Source: an uncultured Eubacteriales bacterium (GTDB lineage Bacteria; Bacillota; Clostridia; Christensenellales; Aristaeellaceae). Taken from it: DNA of 7,913 nt. The notes beneath the pieces are model-generated. The model made no database searches. It was not told the origin of the DNA and saw only the letters and a program-made list of their open reading frames with translations. Numbering within the stretch: the stretch's first letter is position 1; each line of letters starts with the position of its first letter. Position numbers and translations under genes: made by a program. Shown here piece by piece: positions 1 to 5,567 of this stretch. The stretch covers positions 1-7,913 of the forward strand of contig CACZOT010000156.1 in assembly GCA_902782795.1 (NCBI GenBank), in the 5' to 3' direction.

Positions 1-4
1 AACA

Positions 5-38
5 GGCCCGGGCTTCCCGTGTTCAGGATGCCCGGGCC
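5..38 (-). terminator. Intrinsic terminator of the MATE-hydrolase operon (T-tract cut by window edge)
   Basis: Read on the minus strand, a 9-bp perfect GC stem (arms 30-38 and 5-13) is followed by an A-A mismatch and three more pairs (26-28 with 15-17) around an 8-nt loop. It begins 27 nt after the hydrolase stop codon. Only four bases (TGTT on the minus strand) remain before the window edge, so the expected T-run cannot be confirmed. The position and stem strength make it the likely end of the operon. Confidence 0.7.
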
Positions 39-65
39 GCAGAAGCAAAAAACAGTACCGAGCGC

Positions 66-1094
66 TTATCGCCGCAGGAACTCCATGTACCTCTGCCAAT
101 CCCAGCGGTCGAAGTAATGGCCGCCCTCGCGCAGATGATAGCCGATATTGCCCTCGGCGAGGACCTCTCCGACCGCGCACAGGCGGTCCGGATGGACGAA
201 CCCCGTAAGCCCGGCGCGCTCCCAGGCTTCGGAGGCCGCACAGCAGGACAGGTACTCGCTGTCCGGACCGGCCCAATCGTCCAGGGAAGCGCTGGCCACG
301 TACACGCGCCGAGGGGCCACCGCCGCGAGCAGCCAATGCTGGTCGAAAGGAGCGGCGTGTTCGTTGCCGGCGAAGGTCTTGTAGGCGTCCACGGACCAAT
401 GGGGGAAACGGCCGGTGATATCCGCGATGGTCTCGCCGGTCTTATCGCGGGAGATCGCCGCGCCGGAGCAGCCGGAATCGTTGGAGAAGACGGCGCCGAA
501 GCGCTCGTCGTTGGCGCCGGCCCAAAGGGCGGTCTTTCCCAGGCGGCTGTGCCCGGCCACTGCCACGCGCTCCGGGTCGATATCGCCGCGGGAGAGGGCC
601 CAATCCAGCGCGCGGGAGCAGGCCCACGCCCACAGGGAAATCTTGCTCGTCGGCCCGAAGGCGCGCGTTATCTCCGGCGCGATGCCGGTGGAGAAGCCGT
701 CGTCGGCGTCGTCCGTCACGTCCAGATAGCACAGGGAGACCACCGCGAAGCCCGCGTCCGCGAGCTCGTTCGCCGGGAAGTACCAATCCGGCACGGCCCG
801 GCGGAAGTTGATGAACACGAAGAGGGGCAGGCCCTTCTCGGGCTTTGCGGAGGGAAAGACGCATCGCACGGGGAAGGAGGCCTCGAAGCCTTCCATCTCG
901 CAGACGAGCCGGTGCTCCTCGTACAGGGCGTGCCCGGCGCACTGGCTCTTTTCGGCGAGCTTCTCCGCGCGTACGGCCTTTGGCGCGGGCGGGATCGGCC
1001 CGTACTCCAGGCGGGCGAGAGTGTCCAGCATCTTCTTACGCGTCGCGGGAAGAGCGGGCAGGCGGCGCTGCTTGAGCAGATTCTCGATCGTCAT
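66..1094 (-). CDS. Cytoplasmic CE15-like alpha/beta hydrolase (glucuronoyl-esterase/acetylxylan-esterase-like)
   Basis: A 342-residue alpha/beta hydrolase resembling bacterial carbohydrate esterase family 15 relatives. CE15 enzymes cleave esters of 4-O-methyl-glucuronic acid; the substrate here is unknown. The nucleophile elbow is GHSRLGK at residues 181-187 (Ser183), close to the GCSRxGK signature of CE15. His326 in REGGHYF near the C-terminus is the likely catalytic His. The acid is probably Asp206 (NDSGCSG), 23 residues after the Ser, where fungal CE15 enzymes have Glu; Asp272/Asp273 in the SLDDWAGP segment is an alternative. The motif FDQHWLLAAVAPRRVYVAS (251-269) is typical of bacterial members. 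No signal peptide or membrane segment is visible, so it should be cytoplasmic, which is unusual for plant-wall CE15 enzymes. The ATG lies 12 nt after AAGGAG (1107-1112), only 17 bp after the MATE stop, so the two genes form an operon. The same frame stays open far upstream through the MATE gene, but that part encodes nothing sensible. Family call fairly sure, substrate not. Confidence 0.85.
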   Translation of the reverse strand: MTIENLLKQRRLPALPATRKKMLDTLARLEYGPIPPAPKAVRAEKLAEKSQCAGHALYEEHRLVCEMEGFEASFPVRCVFPSAKPEKGLPLFVFINFRRAVPDWYFPANELADAGFAVVSLCYLDVTDDADDGFSTGIAPEITRAFGPTSKISLWAWACSRALDWALSRGDIDPERVAVAGHSRLGKTALWAGANDERFGAVFSNDSGCSGAAISRDKTGETIADITGRFPHWSVDAYKTFAGNEHAAPFDQHWLLAAVAPRRVYVASASLDDWAGPDSEYLSCCAASEAWERAGLTGFVHPDRLCAVGEVLAEGNIGYHLREGGHYFDRWDWQRYMEFLRR

Positions 1095-1106
1095 GGCAAA
1101 AACACG

Positions 1107-1112
1107 CTCCTT
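1107..1112 (-). promoter_or_regulatory. Ribosome binding site of the hydrolase, overlapping the MATE stop codon
   Basis: AAGGAG on the minus strand, 12 nt before the ATG at 1094. Its first base is the last base of the upstream TAA (1112-1114), so ribosomes ending MATE translation arrive at this site. It fixes the hydrolase start inside a very long open frame. Confidence 0.75.
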
Positions 1113-2503
1113 TATTCCATTTTCGCCTCGCGCAGCAGGGGGTTCCAGGTGCCGCGCCGGTAGCGCAGGGTGAACATGAGGCCAAGGAAAACATTGTGGG
1201 CGATCATGCAGCCCCAGGCGGCGGTCAGGCCCAGGCCGAACACCTTCACGCACAGGAAGGTGCCGAGGATACGCACGCCCCACATGCCCATCACGTTGTA
1301 CTTGAAGGGCCCGCGCGTATCGCCCACGCCCTGGAAGATGCCCTCCAGGATGATGGAGACGCCGTACACCGGTTCGGACACGGCCACCATGCGCAGGACC
1401 GTCGTGCCCAGCGCGACGACCTCCTCGTTGGGCGTGAAGATGCGCATCAGACGCCCCGCCAGGAGGAACAGCGCGCCTCCGGAGACGGTCATGATGCCCA
1501 ACTCCAGGGCGATCAGCGTGCGCGTCACCGAGCGCATGCGGTCCTTGTCGCCCATGCCGTAGGTGTTGCCGGAGAGAGCCGCGGCGGCCGCCTGCATGCC
1601 GAACCCCGGCACGTAGAAGGCGGATTCCACGGTGTTGGCGATGCTGTGGGAGGCCAGGGAGATCGTCCCCAGGCTGTTGATGAGCGAAGCGAAGGCCACG
1701 TAGCCGAAGGATGTGGCGAAGCGCTGCAGAGCAGCGGGGATGGTCACGCGCAGCGCCGGCCGCAGGACCTCCGGATCCGGCCGCAGAGACCGCCCCTTGG
1801 GCGAGACGCGCGGATGCCTCCAGACGGCCCGCGCCATGCCCAGCCCACCGATCACGAACGAGATCGCGCTGGCGACCGCCGCGCCCGTCACGCCCAGGCC
1901 CGCGCCGGGCATGGTGACCTCCCAGCCGAAGAGGCGCACGGCGTGGGGCTGGTAGATGAGCAGATAGTTGAGCGCCACGTTCACCACGTTGATGGAGGTG
2001 TTCACGCGCATGGGCGTGCGCGTATCGCCCGTGGCGCGCAGCACGGTCGAGAAGAGGATCATCGCCGCGCGGAAGAGCATGGGGCAGTAGAGGATGAAGA
2101 AATAGCGGGCGGCGGCGGGCTGGATGGCCTCGTCGGCATGCATCCAGCGCGGCACGAAGCGCGCGAGGGAAAGCGGCAGGGCGGTGAACACCGCGCCGCA
2201 CAGGAGCACCGCTAGGACGGACTGCGCCGCGGCGCGCCCGGCGTCCTCGTAGCGCTCGGCGCCCCAGGCCCGGGCGATGTAGGCCATGAAGCCCGTGCCC
2301 ACGGCCGAGACGGTCGAGCCGATCAGCCAAGAGACGGTGGAAGTCGCGCCGACGGCAGCGGTGGCCTCCGCGCCCAACCGCCCGACCATGGCGCTGTCCA
2401 CATATTGCACGGCCACCTGGAGGATCTGCTCCAGCATGGTCGGCCAGGCCAGCAGAAGGATGGTGATCAGCACGGGGCGCGAGCGCATATCGGTGGAATG
2501 CAT
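1112..2503 (-). CDS. MATE-family multidrug/cation antiporter
   Basis: A 463-residue integral membrane protein, the usual length for a 12-helix MATE transporter, which exports organic cations or drugs in exchange for Na+ or H+. The first helix carries the family pattern AWPTMLEQ (19-26), followed by VDSAMVGRLGAEATAAVG (35-52). Each half has the characteristic GDTR turn: LRATGDTRTPM in the N-half (155-165) and FQGVGDTRGPF in the C-half (390-400), showing the internal duplication. Long hydrophobic stretches fill the rest. The start is the ATG at 2503, 12 nt after AAGGAG (2516-2521). An in-frame TTG at 2545 lies at or before the transcription start predicted from the promoter at 2548-2576, so it is unlikely to be used. 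The gene is first in an operon with the esterase-like hydrolase. Substrate cannot be told from sequence; NorM/DinF-type subfamily assignment would need a tree. Confidence 0.93.
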   Translation of the reverse strand: MHSTDMRSRPVLITILLLAWPTMLEQILQVAVQYVDSAMVGRLGAEATAAVGATSTVSWLIGSTVSAVGTGFMAYIARAWGAERYEDAGRAAAQSVLAVLLCGAVFTALPLSLARFVPRWMHADEAIQPAAARYFFILYCPMLFRAAMILFSTVLRATGDTRTPMRVNTSINVVNVALNYLLIYQPHAVRLFGWEVTMPGAGLGVTGAAVASAISFVIGGLGMARAVWRHPRVSPKGRSLRPDPEVLRPALRVTIPAALQRFATSFGYVAFASLINSLGTISLASHSIANTVESAFYVPGFGMQAAAAALSGNTYGMGDKDRMRSVTRTLIALELGIMTVSGGALFLLAGRLMRIFTPNEEVVALGTTVLRMVAVSEPVYGVSIILEGIFQGVGDTRGPFKYNVMGMWGVRILGTFLCVKVFGLGLTAAWGCMIAHNVFLGLMFTLRYRRGTWNPLLREAKME

Positions 2504-2515
2504 AGGGCGGCGTCT

Positions 2516-2521
2516 CTCCTT
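2516..2521 (-). promoter_or_regulatory. Ribosome binding site of the MATE gene
   Basis: AAGGAG on the minus strand, 12 nt before the ATG at 2503. It supports that ATG over the upstream in-frame TTG at 2545, which has no such site. Confidence 0.7.
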
Positions 2522-2547
2522 GGCTTTGGTTCTCGATCTATCCAATC

Positions 2548-2576
2548 AGTATAGCGGAAAACCGCTGTTATTTCAA
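2548..2576 (-). promoter_or_regulatory. SigA-type promoter for the MATE-hydrolase operon
   Basis: On the minus strand, TTGAAA (2571-2576) and TATACT (2548-2553) are separated by exactly 17 bp; each box is 5 of 6 to consensus. The predicted transcription start is near 2541, giving a leader of about 38 nt that contains the ribosome binding site. The spacer contains the inverted repeat AGCGG-TTTT-CCGCT, whose last bases run into the -10 box, a plausible repressor site. Confidence 0.8.
2553..2566 (-). repeat. Inverted repeat inside the MATE promoter spacer (candidate operator)
   Basis: AGCGG-TTTT-CCGCT on the minus strand: two 5-bp arms around four T residues, lying between the -35 and -10 boxes. 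A repressor bound here would block RNA polymerase. No regulator gene is in the window, so this is inference from position. Confidence 0.35.
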
Positions 2577-2590
2577 GCGGACAGGGCGCC

Positions 2591-2621
2591 AAAAAACCCC
2601 GCCTTCGCAGGGAAGACGGGG
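2591..2621 (-). terminator. Intrinsic terminator of the small lipoprotein gene
   Basis: On the minus strand, a 10-bp stem (2612-2621 with 2597-2606, including one T-G wobble) closes a 5-nt loop and is followed by six T residues (2591-2596). It starts 16 nt after the TAA at 2638-2640. That placement supports the downstream frame as the natural end of the upstream gene, because the other frame would read straight through the hairpin. Confidence 0.9.
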
Positions 2622-2637
2622 CAGGGCGAACTCGTGT

Positions 2638-3331
2638 TTACAGGCCGGAGGTGCTGTCGGAGACGTTGTTTTCAGTAGACTCGAAGCGGCTGCCAAGGGC
2701 GGGTAGAGGTAGAATAGTTCGACGGTCGGCCGGTCGGAATTCCAAATGTTGTATTCGCTGAGAACGACAACCGCTCCATTCGTGGAGGATTTCCACGTGG
2801 CGATGTGGAAGGCCGCGTCCGGATAGTCGTTGCAGAAATTCTGATACACTTCCTCGCTGAAATTATCGCCCCAAACCTCCATGATGTCCTCAGCATTCTG
2901 GCTGGGTTCGCCATACACGCTGGAGAGCTTGGCGAACAGATCGTCAAAGCTCACGTTATCGTCATAGAAAGAATAACGGCCGGCATAAAGGTTGGCGTTG
3001 GCTTCGGTGCCGTCGTCGGAGTACACGAAGTAGAAGGTGAGCTGGACACCTTCATACCCGGCGACAGAGCGGGACTCGGTCGGCACGAGAGTGAATGACG
3101 TGGGCTGCTCACTCCAGGTAGAGCCGACCCAACTACCAATTGGATTGGCAATGCAGTACGTTGGCGCAGGGTTTCGCACCCAGTTCATGTAGTTGGGGGT
3201 ATAAGCTGACGCACCTCAGTAAAGGTGGAGCCAAAGGTGAATTCGGCGAACTGGATGTCGTTGTCGTAGTCGGCGCAAGCCACCGCGCCAAGAAGCATCA
3301 GAGAGAGTAATACCGCGAGGATTTTCTTCAT
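2638..3331 (-). pseudogene. Small secreted/lipoprotein of unknown function, frameshifted twice
   Basis: I do not recognise a named family. The start is ATG at 3331, 9 nt after AAAGGA (3341-3346). It encodes a classic signal peptide (MKK, a hydrophobic run, then LLGAVAC), so it is a likely lipoprotein, although Ala rather than Leu stands three before the Cys; cleavage at ACA-D is an alternative. The first frame, with FTFGSTFTEVRQL, hits TGA at 3185-3187. The continuation (NYMNWVRNPAPTY, then VAGYEGVQLTFYFVYSDDG, FDDLFAKLSSVYGEP and VELFYLYPP) is in a second frame. A third frame gives ALGSRF then ESTENNVSDSTSGL and TAA at 2638, just before a terminator. Each shift equals one missing base, near the C5 run (3195-3199) and near CCCGCCC (2696-2702). 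Restoring both gives 231 residues. If neither shift is real error, the middle frame alone would read 2568-3188. Sequencing or assembly error is as likely as true decay. GC is visibly lower than in its neighbours. Confidence 0.75.
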
Positions 3332-3340
3332 GCTGCTGCG

Positions 3341-3346
3341 TCCTTT
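3341..3346 (-). promoter_or_regulatory. Ribosome binding site of the small lipoprotein gene
   Basis: AAAGGA on the minus strand, 9 nt before the ATG at 3331. It marks the true start at the signal peptide rather than the internal ATG at 3188. Confidence 0.65.
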
Positions 3347-3351
3347 CTTTG

Positions 3352-3367
3352 AGGTGCTCGAGCACCT
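3352..3367 (-). repeat. Perfect 16-bp palindrome at the lipoprotein promoter (candidate operator)
   Basis: AGGTGCTCGAGCACCT equals its own reverse complement. It lies between the candidate -10 box (3378-3383) and the ribosome binding site (3341-3346), starting at about the predicted transcription start. That is the usual place for a repressor operator; in RNA it has no room for a loop without opening central pairs, so a DNA role is more likely. No matching regulator is visible in the window. Confidence 0.6.
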
Positions 3368-3377
3368 TGCTATTCCT

Positions 3378-3407
3378 ACAATAATCCCCTCTGATAGATT
3401 TTGCCAA
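3378..3407 (-). promoter_or_regulatory. Candidate SigA promoter of the small lipoprotein gene
   Basis: On the minus strand, TTGGCA (3402-3407, 4 of 6 to consensus) and TATTGT (3378-3383, 4 of 6) with an 18-bp spacer. It lies directly after the upstream terminator and 47 bp before the start codon. The boxes are moderate, so the exact position is uncertain, but a promoter is needed here because a strong terminator precedes the gene. Confidence 0.45.
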
Positions 3408-3417
3408 GGGGTTCGAT

Positions 3418-3451
3418 AAAAAAACGGCCGGGAGACGCGCTCTCCCGGCCG
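3418..3451 (-). terminator. Intrinsic terminator of the SpoIID-like gene
   Basis: On the minus strand, an 11-bp perfect stem (3441-3451 with 3425-3435) closes a 5-nt loop and is followed by seven T residues (3418-3424). It begins four bases after the TAA at 3456-3458. This is a textbook Rho-independent terminator. Confidence 0.95.
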
Positions 3452-3455
3452 CGCC

Positions 3456-5396
3456 TTATTCGGTCTTCAGGTATTCCAGGGCGACGTACCCTTCCACCTC
3501 GGCGGTGCGGATGTAGGCCCAATCCACGAACGTCTCCCGCAGGATGACCCGCTGCCCGTTGGAGAGCGTGTCGAGGATGGCGCAGAGGGTGTTGGGTTCC
3601 TCGCGCACGTTCAGCGCGGAGGCGTCCGAAGAGAGCGCGACAGTGGCGTACTTCTCGCCCTCCTCGAGCGGAGGCAGGGGAGCGGGCGTCGGCCGCGGCG
3701 GCCTCGTGGCGAGCACGCGCTCCGCGCCAAGCGTCTCCGGCAGATCCTCCAGTTCGATCAGGTCCGCGCCGGGGATGGTATAGCGCGTCAGCTCCATACC
3801 GGGGTAATAGAACAGGAGGATGTCCGTGAACGGCGCCCTGTACTTTCCGGCCATGATCTGTGCGCCGCGCTGGCTCATGCCCACGCCGTGACCGAAGCGC
3901 CGCCCTTCGATGCGCCAGGAGACGACCCGCAGGCCGGCTGGCGCGGAAGTGGGCTCCGGAGTGGGCTTGGAAGCGGGAGAAGAAGTGGAGACTTCGGTCG
4001 GTTCCGAAGAAGCGGAAGGGACTATAGTCGGTTCTGGCGTCGACGCAGCGCGGATGATCTCCTCGCGCTCGTCGGAATACACCGCGACGACGGTGTACAG
4101 CTCGTAATCCGCCTTGTTGATGGCGAGGTTCGGGAAGGACGCCTTGAGCTGGCTATATGTGCCGATATCCGCGCTGAGGGGCTCGTCCAGCGGCGTGAAT
4201 TCGCCAAGGACCGCCGGCGGGACGGTGGGCGCGGGGGACTCCTCCGGGTCCGGCGTTTCGGGCTGGGCGGGGGAGACTTCGCCGGGGGTGCTTTCGATCC
4301 ACCTGCGCCCCTCGACGCGCAGAGTGAAGCGCAGCGTCTCGACCATGCGGCTGTCCTCGCTTCCCCTGAACGAGACAGGCTCCACCGCGTCGATGGAGAC
4401 GATGCGGATATCCTCGGCGTCCTCGCTGCAGCCGAGGGCGGCCATCTGCTCGGAGATCGCCGCCTTGAGGAGCCCGGCGAGTGTCTCGTCCAGCTCCGCG
4501 CCGTCGGCGGAGAAGGAGAGAGCGCGCGTGACGCTGAGCGAGTTCTCAAGGTCGTACTTGTCGTCGACGGCGGCCAGGTATCCGTAATCGCCCTCGCGGC
4601 CCCAGATCTCGTTCGGAAGGGCGGTGCGGCCGCCGTTGCTGGCGCCGTAATAGCATGTCGCGAGCGCGCCTTTATACATGCCCACCACGCCGCGCGTGGC
4701 CTCGACGGCGGCGACGGCGTTGGCGTAATCGGCGCAGTAGCCCTTGAAGACCTGGTCGGCCGTGGTGTCCACCACGTCGTATTCCTTGGAAACGCGGGCG
4801 CTTTTGCGGCCCAGCGCGTAAGTGCGCGCCGCGACGGCCTGCGCCTTGAGGGCCTCGACGGGCCAGGAATCGCTCATCTCGTAGGGAACTACGCCGCAGA
4901 GGTAATCCTCGATATCGATATAGAGAAGCGCAGAGAGCCCGCCGTCCGTGGCGGCAAGCCTCAGATCTCCCATATACAGGTTGTTCTTTTCCGATTCGGC
5001 GATGTACAGGCCGTTCTCCTGGCCCGCGGCGGCCTTCGTACGCGTGAGGGTGAACTCCGCGCCCATGTTGAGCGTGACGCCGCCGCAGCGCATCCAGATG
5101 GAACCGCGCTGCTCGGCCAGCTCGACCACGCTGCCGCGCGCCAGACGGAAGGAGCCGTCCCCTTCGACGGCGTAATCGCCCGCGAGCGTGAGCGTGAGCG
5201 CTGGCGGCGCGCCAAGAGACCGCAGCTGCACGCGCAGGCGGCCGTCCGCCTCGCCGCCCTCCTGGATGAGGATAGCGTCCTCGCCGGCGTGGTTGGTCAG
5301 CGACGCGGTGATCAGCCCACCCACGGCCAGAACGACCGCCAGCAAGAGCGCCGCCGCTCCGAGCAGATGTCTTCCGCGTTTGCGGTTTCTGCGCAT
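3456..5396 (-). CDS. SpoIID/LytB-domain protein (peptidoglycan lytic transglycosylase) with C-terminal SH3 domain
   Basis: A 646-residue, membrane-anchored cell-wall protein. SpoIID cuts glycan strands lacking stem peptides during engulfment in sporulation; LytB relatives modify amidases. Residues 1-8 are basic and 11-32 form one hydrophobic anchor. The core signature spans 160-195: IDIEDYLCGVVPYEM, then EALKAQAVAARTYAL; Glu173 in YEM is the likely catalytic Glu by family analogy. GASNGGRTALPNEIWG (251-266) and GHGVGMSQRGA (502-512) are further SpoIID hallmarks. Pro/Ser/Thr/Glu-rich linkers occur at about 368-395 and 451-488, the second splitting the domain just before GHGVGMSQRGA; a third short Pro-rich stretch (565-577) leads to a bacterial SH3 domain (582-646, ALNVREEP). 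This is much longer than a bare SpoIID of roughly 340 residues. The ATG at 5396 follows GGAGGAG by 7 nt; an in-frame ATG at 5444 lacks a ribosome binding site. It may be a vegetative or sporulation paralogue; no spoIIQ or other sporulation genes adjoin it, so I give no symbol. Confidence 0.9.
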   Translation of the reverse strand: MRRNRKRGRHLLGAAALLLAVVLAVGGLITASLTNHAGEDAILIQEGGEADGRLRVQLRSLGAPPALTLTLAGDYAVEGDGSFRLARGSVVELAEQRGSIWMRCGGVTLNMGAEFTLTRTKAAAGQENGLYIAESEKNNLYMGDLRLAATDGGLSALLYIDIEDYLCGVVPYEMSDSWPVEALKAQAVAARTYALGRKSARVSKEYDVVDTTADQVFKGYCADYANAVAAVEATRGVVGMYKGALATCYYGASNGGRTALPNEIWGREGDYGYLAAVDDKYDLENSLSVTRALSFSADGAELDETLAGLLKAAISEQMAALGCSEDAEDIRIVSIDAVEPVSFRGSEDSRMVETLRFTLRVEGRRWIESTPGEVSPAQPETPDPEESPAPTVPPAVLGEFTPLDEPLSADIGTYSQLKASFPNLAINKADYELYTVVAVYSDEREEIIRAASTPEPTIVPSASSEPTEVSTSSPASKPTPEPTSAPAGLRVVSWRIEGRRFGHGVGMSQRGAQIMAGKYRAPFTDILLFYYPGMELTRYTIPGADLIELEDLPETLGAERVLATRPPRPTPAPLPPLEEGEKYATVALSSDASALNVREEPNTLCAILDTLSNGQRVILRETFVDWAYIRTAEVEGYVALEYLKTE

Positions 5397-5403
5397 GATC
5401 TCG

Positions 5404-5410
5404 CTCCTCC
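5404..5410 (-). promoter_or_regulatory. Ribosome binding site of the SpoIID-like gene
   Basis: GGAGGAG on the minus strand, 7 nt before the ATG at 5396. It decides the start against the in-frame ATG codons at 5444 and 5429. The 5444 codon has no purine-rich site upstream. Confidence 0.8.
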
Positions 5411-5510
5411 GTTCCTGATTGGGATCCATTGACCGGCACGTCATTCAGACGTGGACCGCCGCCGCGCCGTTCCCATCATCCAGGGATTTCCATGTTTGAA
5501 CGAATAAACC

Positions 5511-5551
5511 AGACCGAGGTCTCGAACTGCCGCAGTAAAAGACTTCGGTCT
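5511..5551. repeat. 41-nt interrupted dyad between the dipeptidase and SpoIID-like genes
   Basis: The arms pair as 5511-5517 with 5545-5551 (7 bp), 5519-5522 with 5540-5543 (4 bp) and 5526-5529 with 5533-5536 (4 bp), separated by a single mismatch and a 3+3 internal loop, with a 3-nt apical loop. The outer arms are two inverted copies of the motif AGACYWYGGTYTG. It lies 17 bp past the dipeptidase stop. As minus-strand RNA it is followed by GGTTTATTCG, with no true T-run, so it would be at best a weak terminator; a binding-site array or processing hairpin is equally possible. Confidence 0.6.
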
Positions 5552-5559
5552 GTAATTGC
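5540..5559 (+). repeat. 20-bp inverted repeat, left copy (downstream of the dipeptidase gene)
   Basis: The plus strand reads AGACTTCGGTCTGTAATTGC. The minus strand at 7025-7044 carries the same sequence with one mismatch (T to A at position 6). The two copies face inward and bracket the dipeptidase gene. Confidence 0.75.
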
Positions 5560-5567
5560 GCGTTTCG

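Noticed and set aside
117..1163. Long plus-strand open frame opposite the hydrolase
   Set aside because: It is antisense to a gene with clear catalytic motifs, has biased Gly/Ala/Arg composition, and matches no family I recognise.
1196..2215. Long plus-strand open frame opposite the MATE gene
   Set aside because: Extreme His/Arg/Asp/Gly bias is the mirror of hydrophobic codons on the other strand; no ribosome binding site or domain.
1095..2330. The hydrolase reading frame stays open upstream through the MATE gene, giving a 754-codon frame
   Set aside because: The upstream part is Arg/His/Gly-rich with no domain sense, overlaps a convincing MATE gene in another frame, and a ribosome binding site with ATG stands exactly at 1094. 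It is a high-GC artefact.
2504..2545. TTG start at 2545 for the MATE protein
   Set aside because: It lies at or upstream of the transcription start predicted from the promoter and has no ribosome binding site, whereas ATG 2503 has AAGGAG.
3185..3205. Programmed -1 frameshift at the C5 run in the small lipoprotein gene
   Set aside because: The site (A CCC CCA) is not a proper X-XXY-YYZ heptamer, I see no obvious stimulatory hairpin just downstream, and a second, unrelated shift site would also be needed.
3888..5432. 514-codon plus-strand open frame opposite the SpoIID-like gene
   Set aside because: Mirror frame of a GC-rich gene with SpoIID and SH3 motifs on the minus strand; low-complexity sequence without family resemblance.
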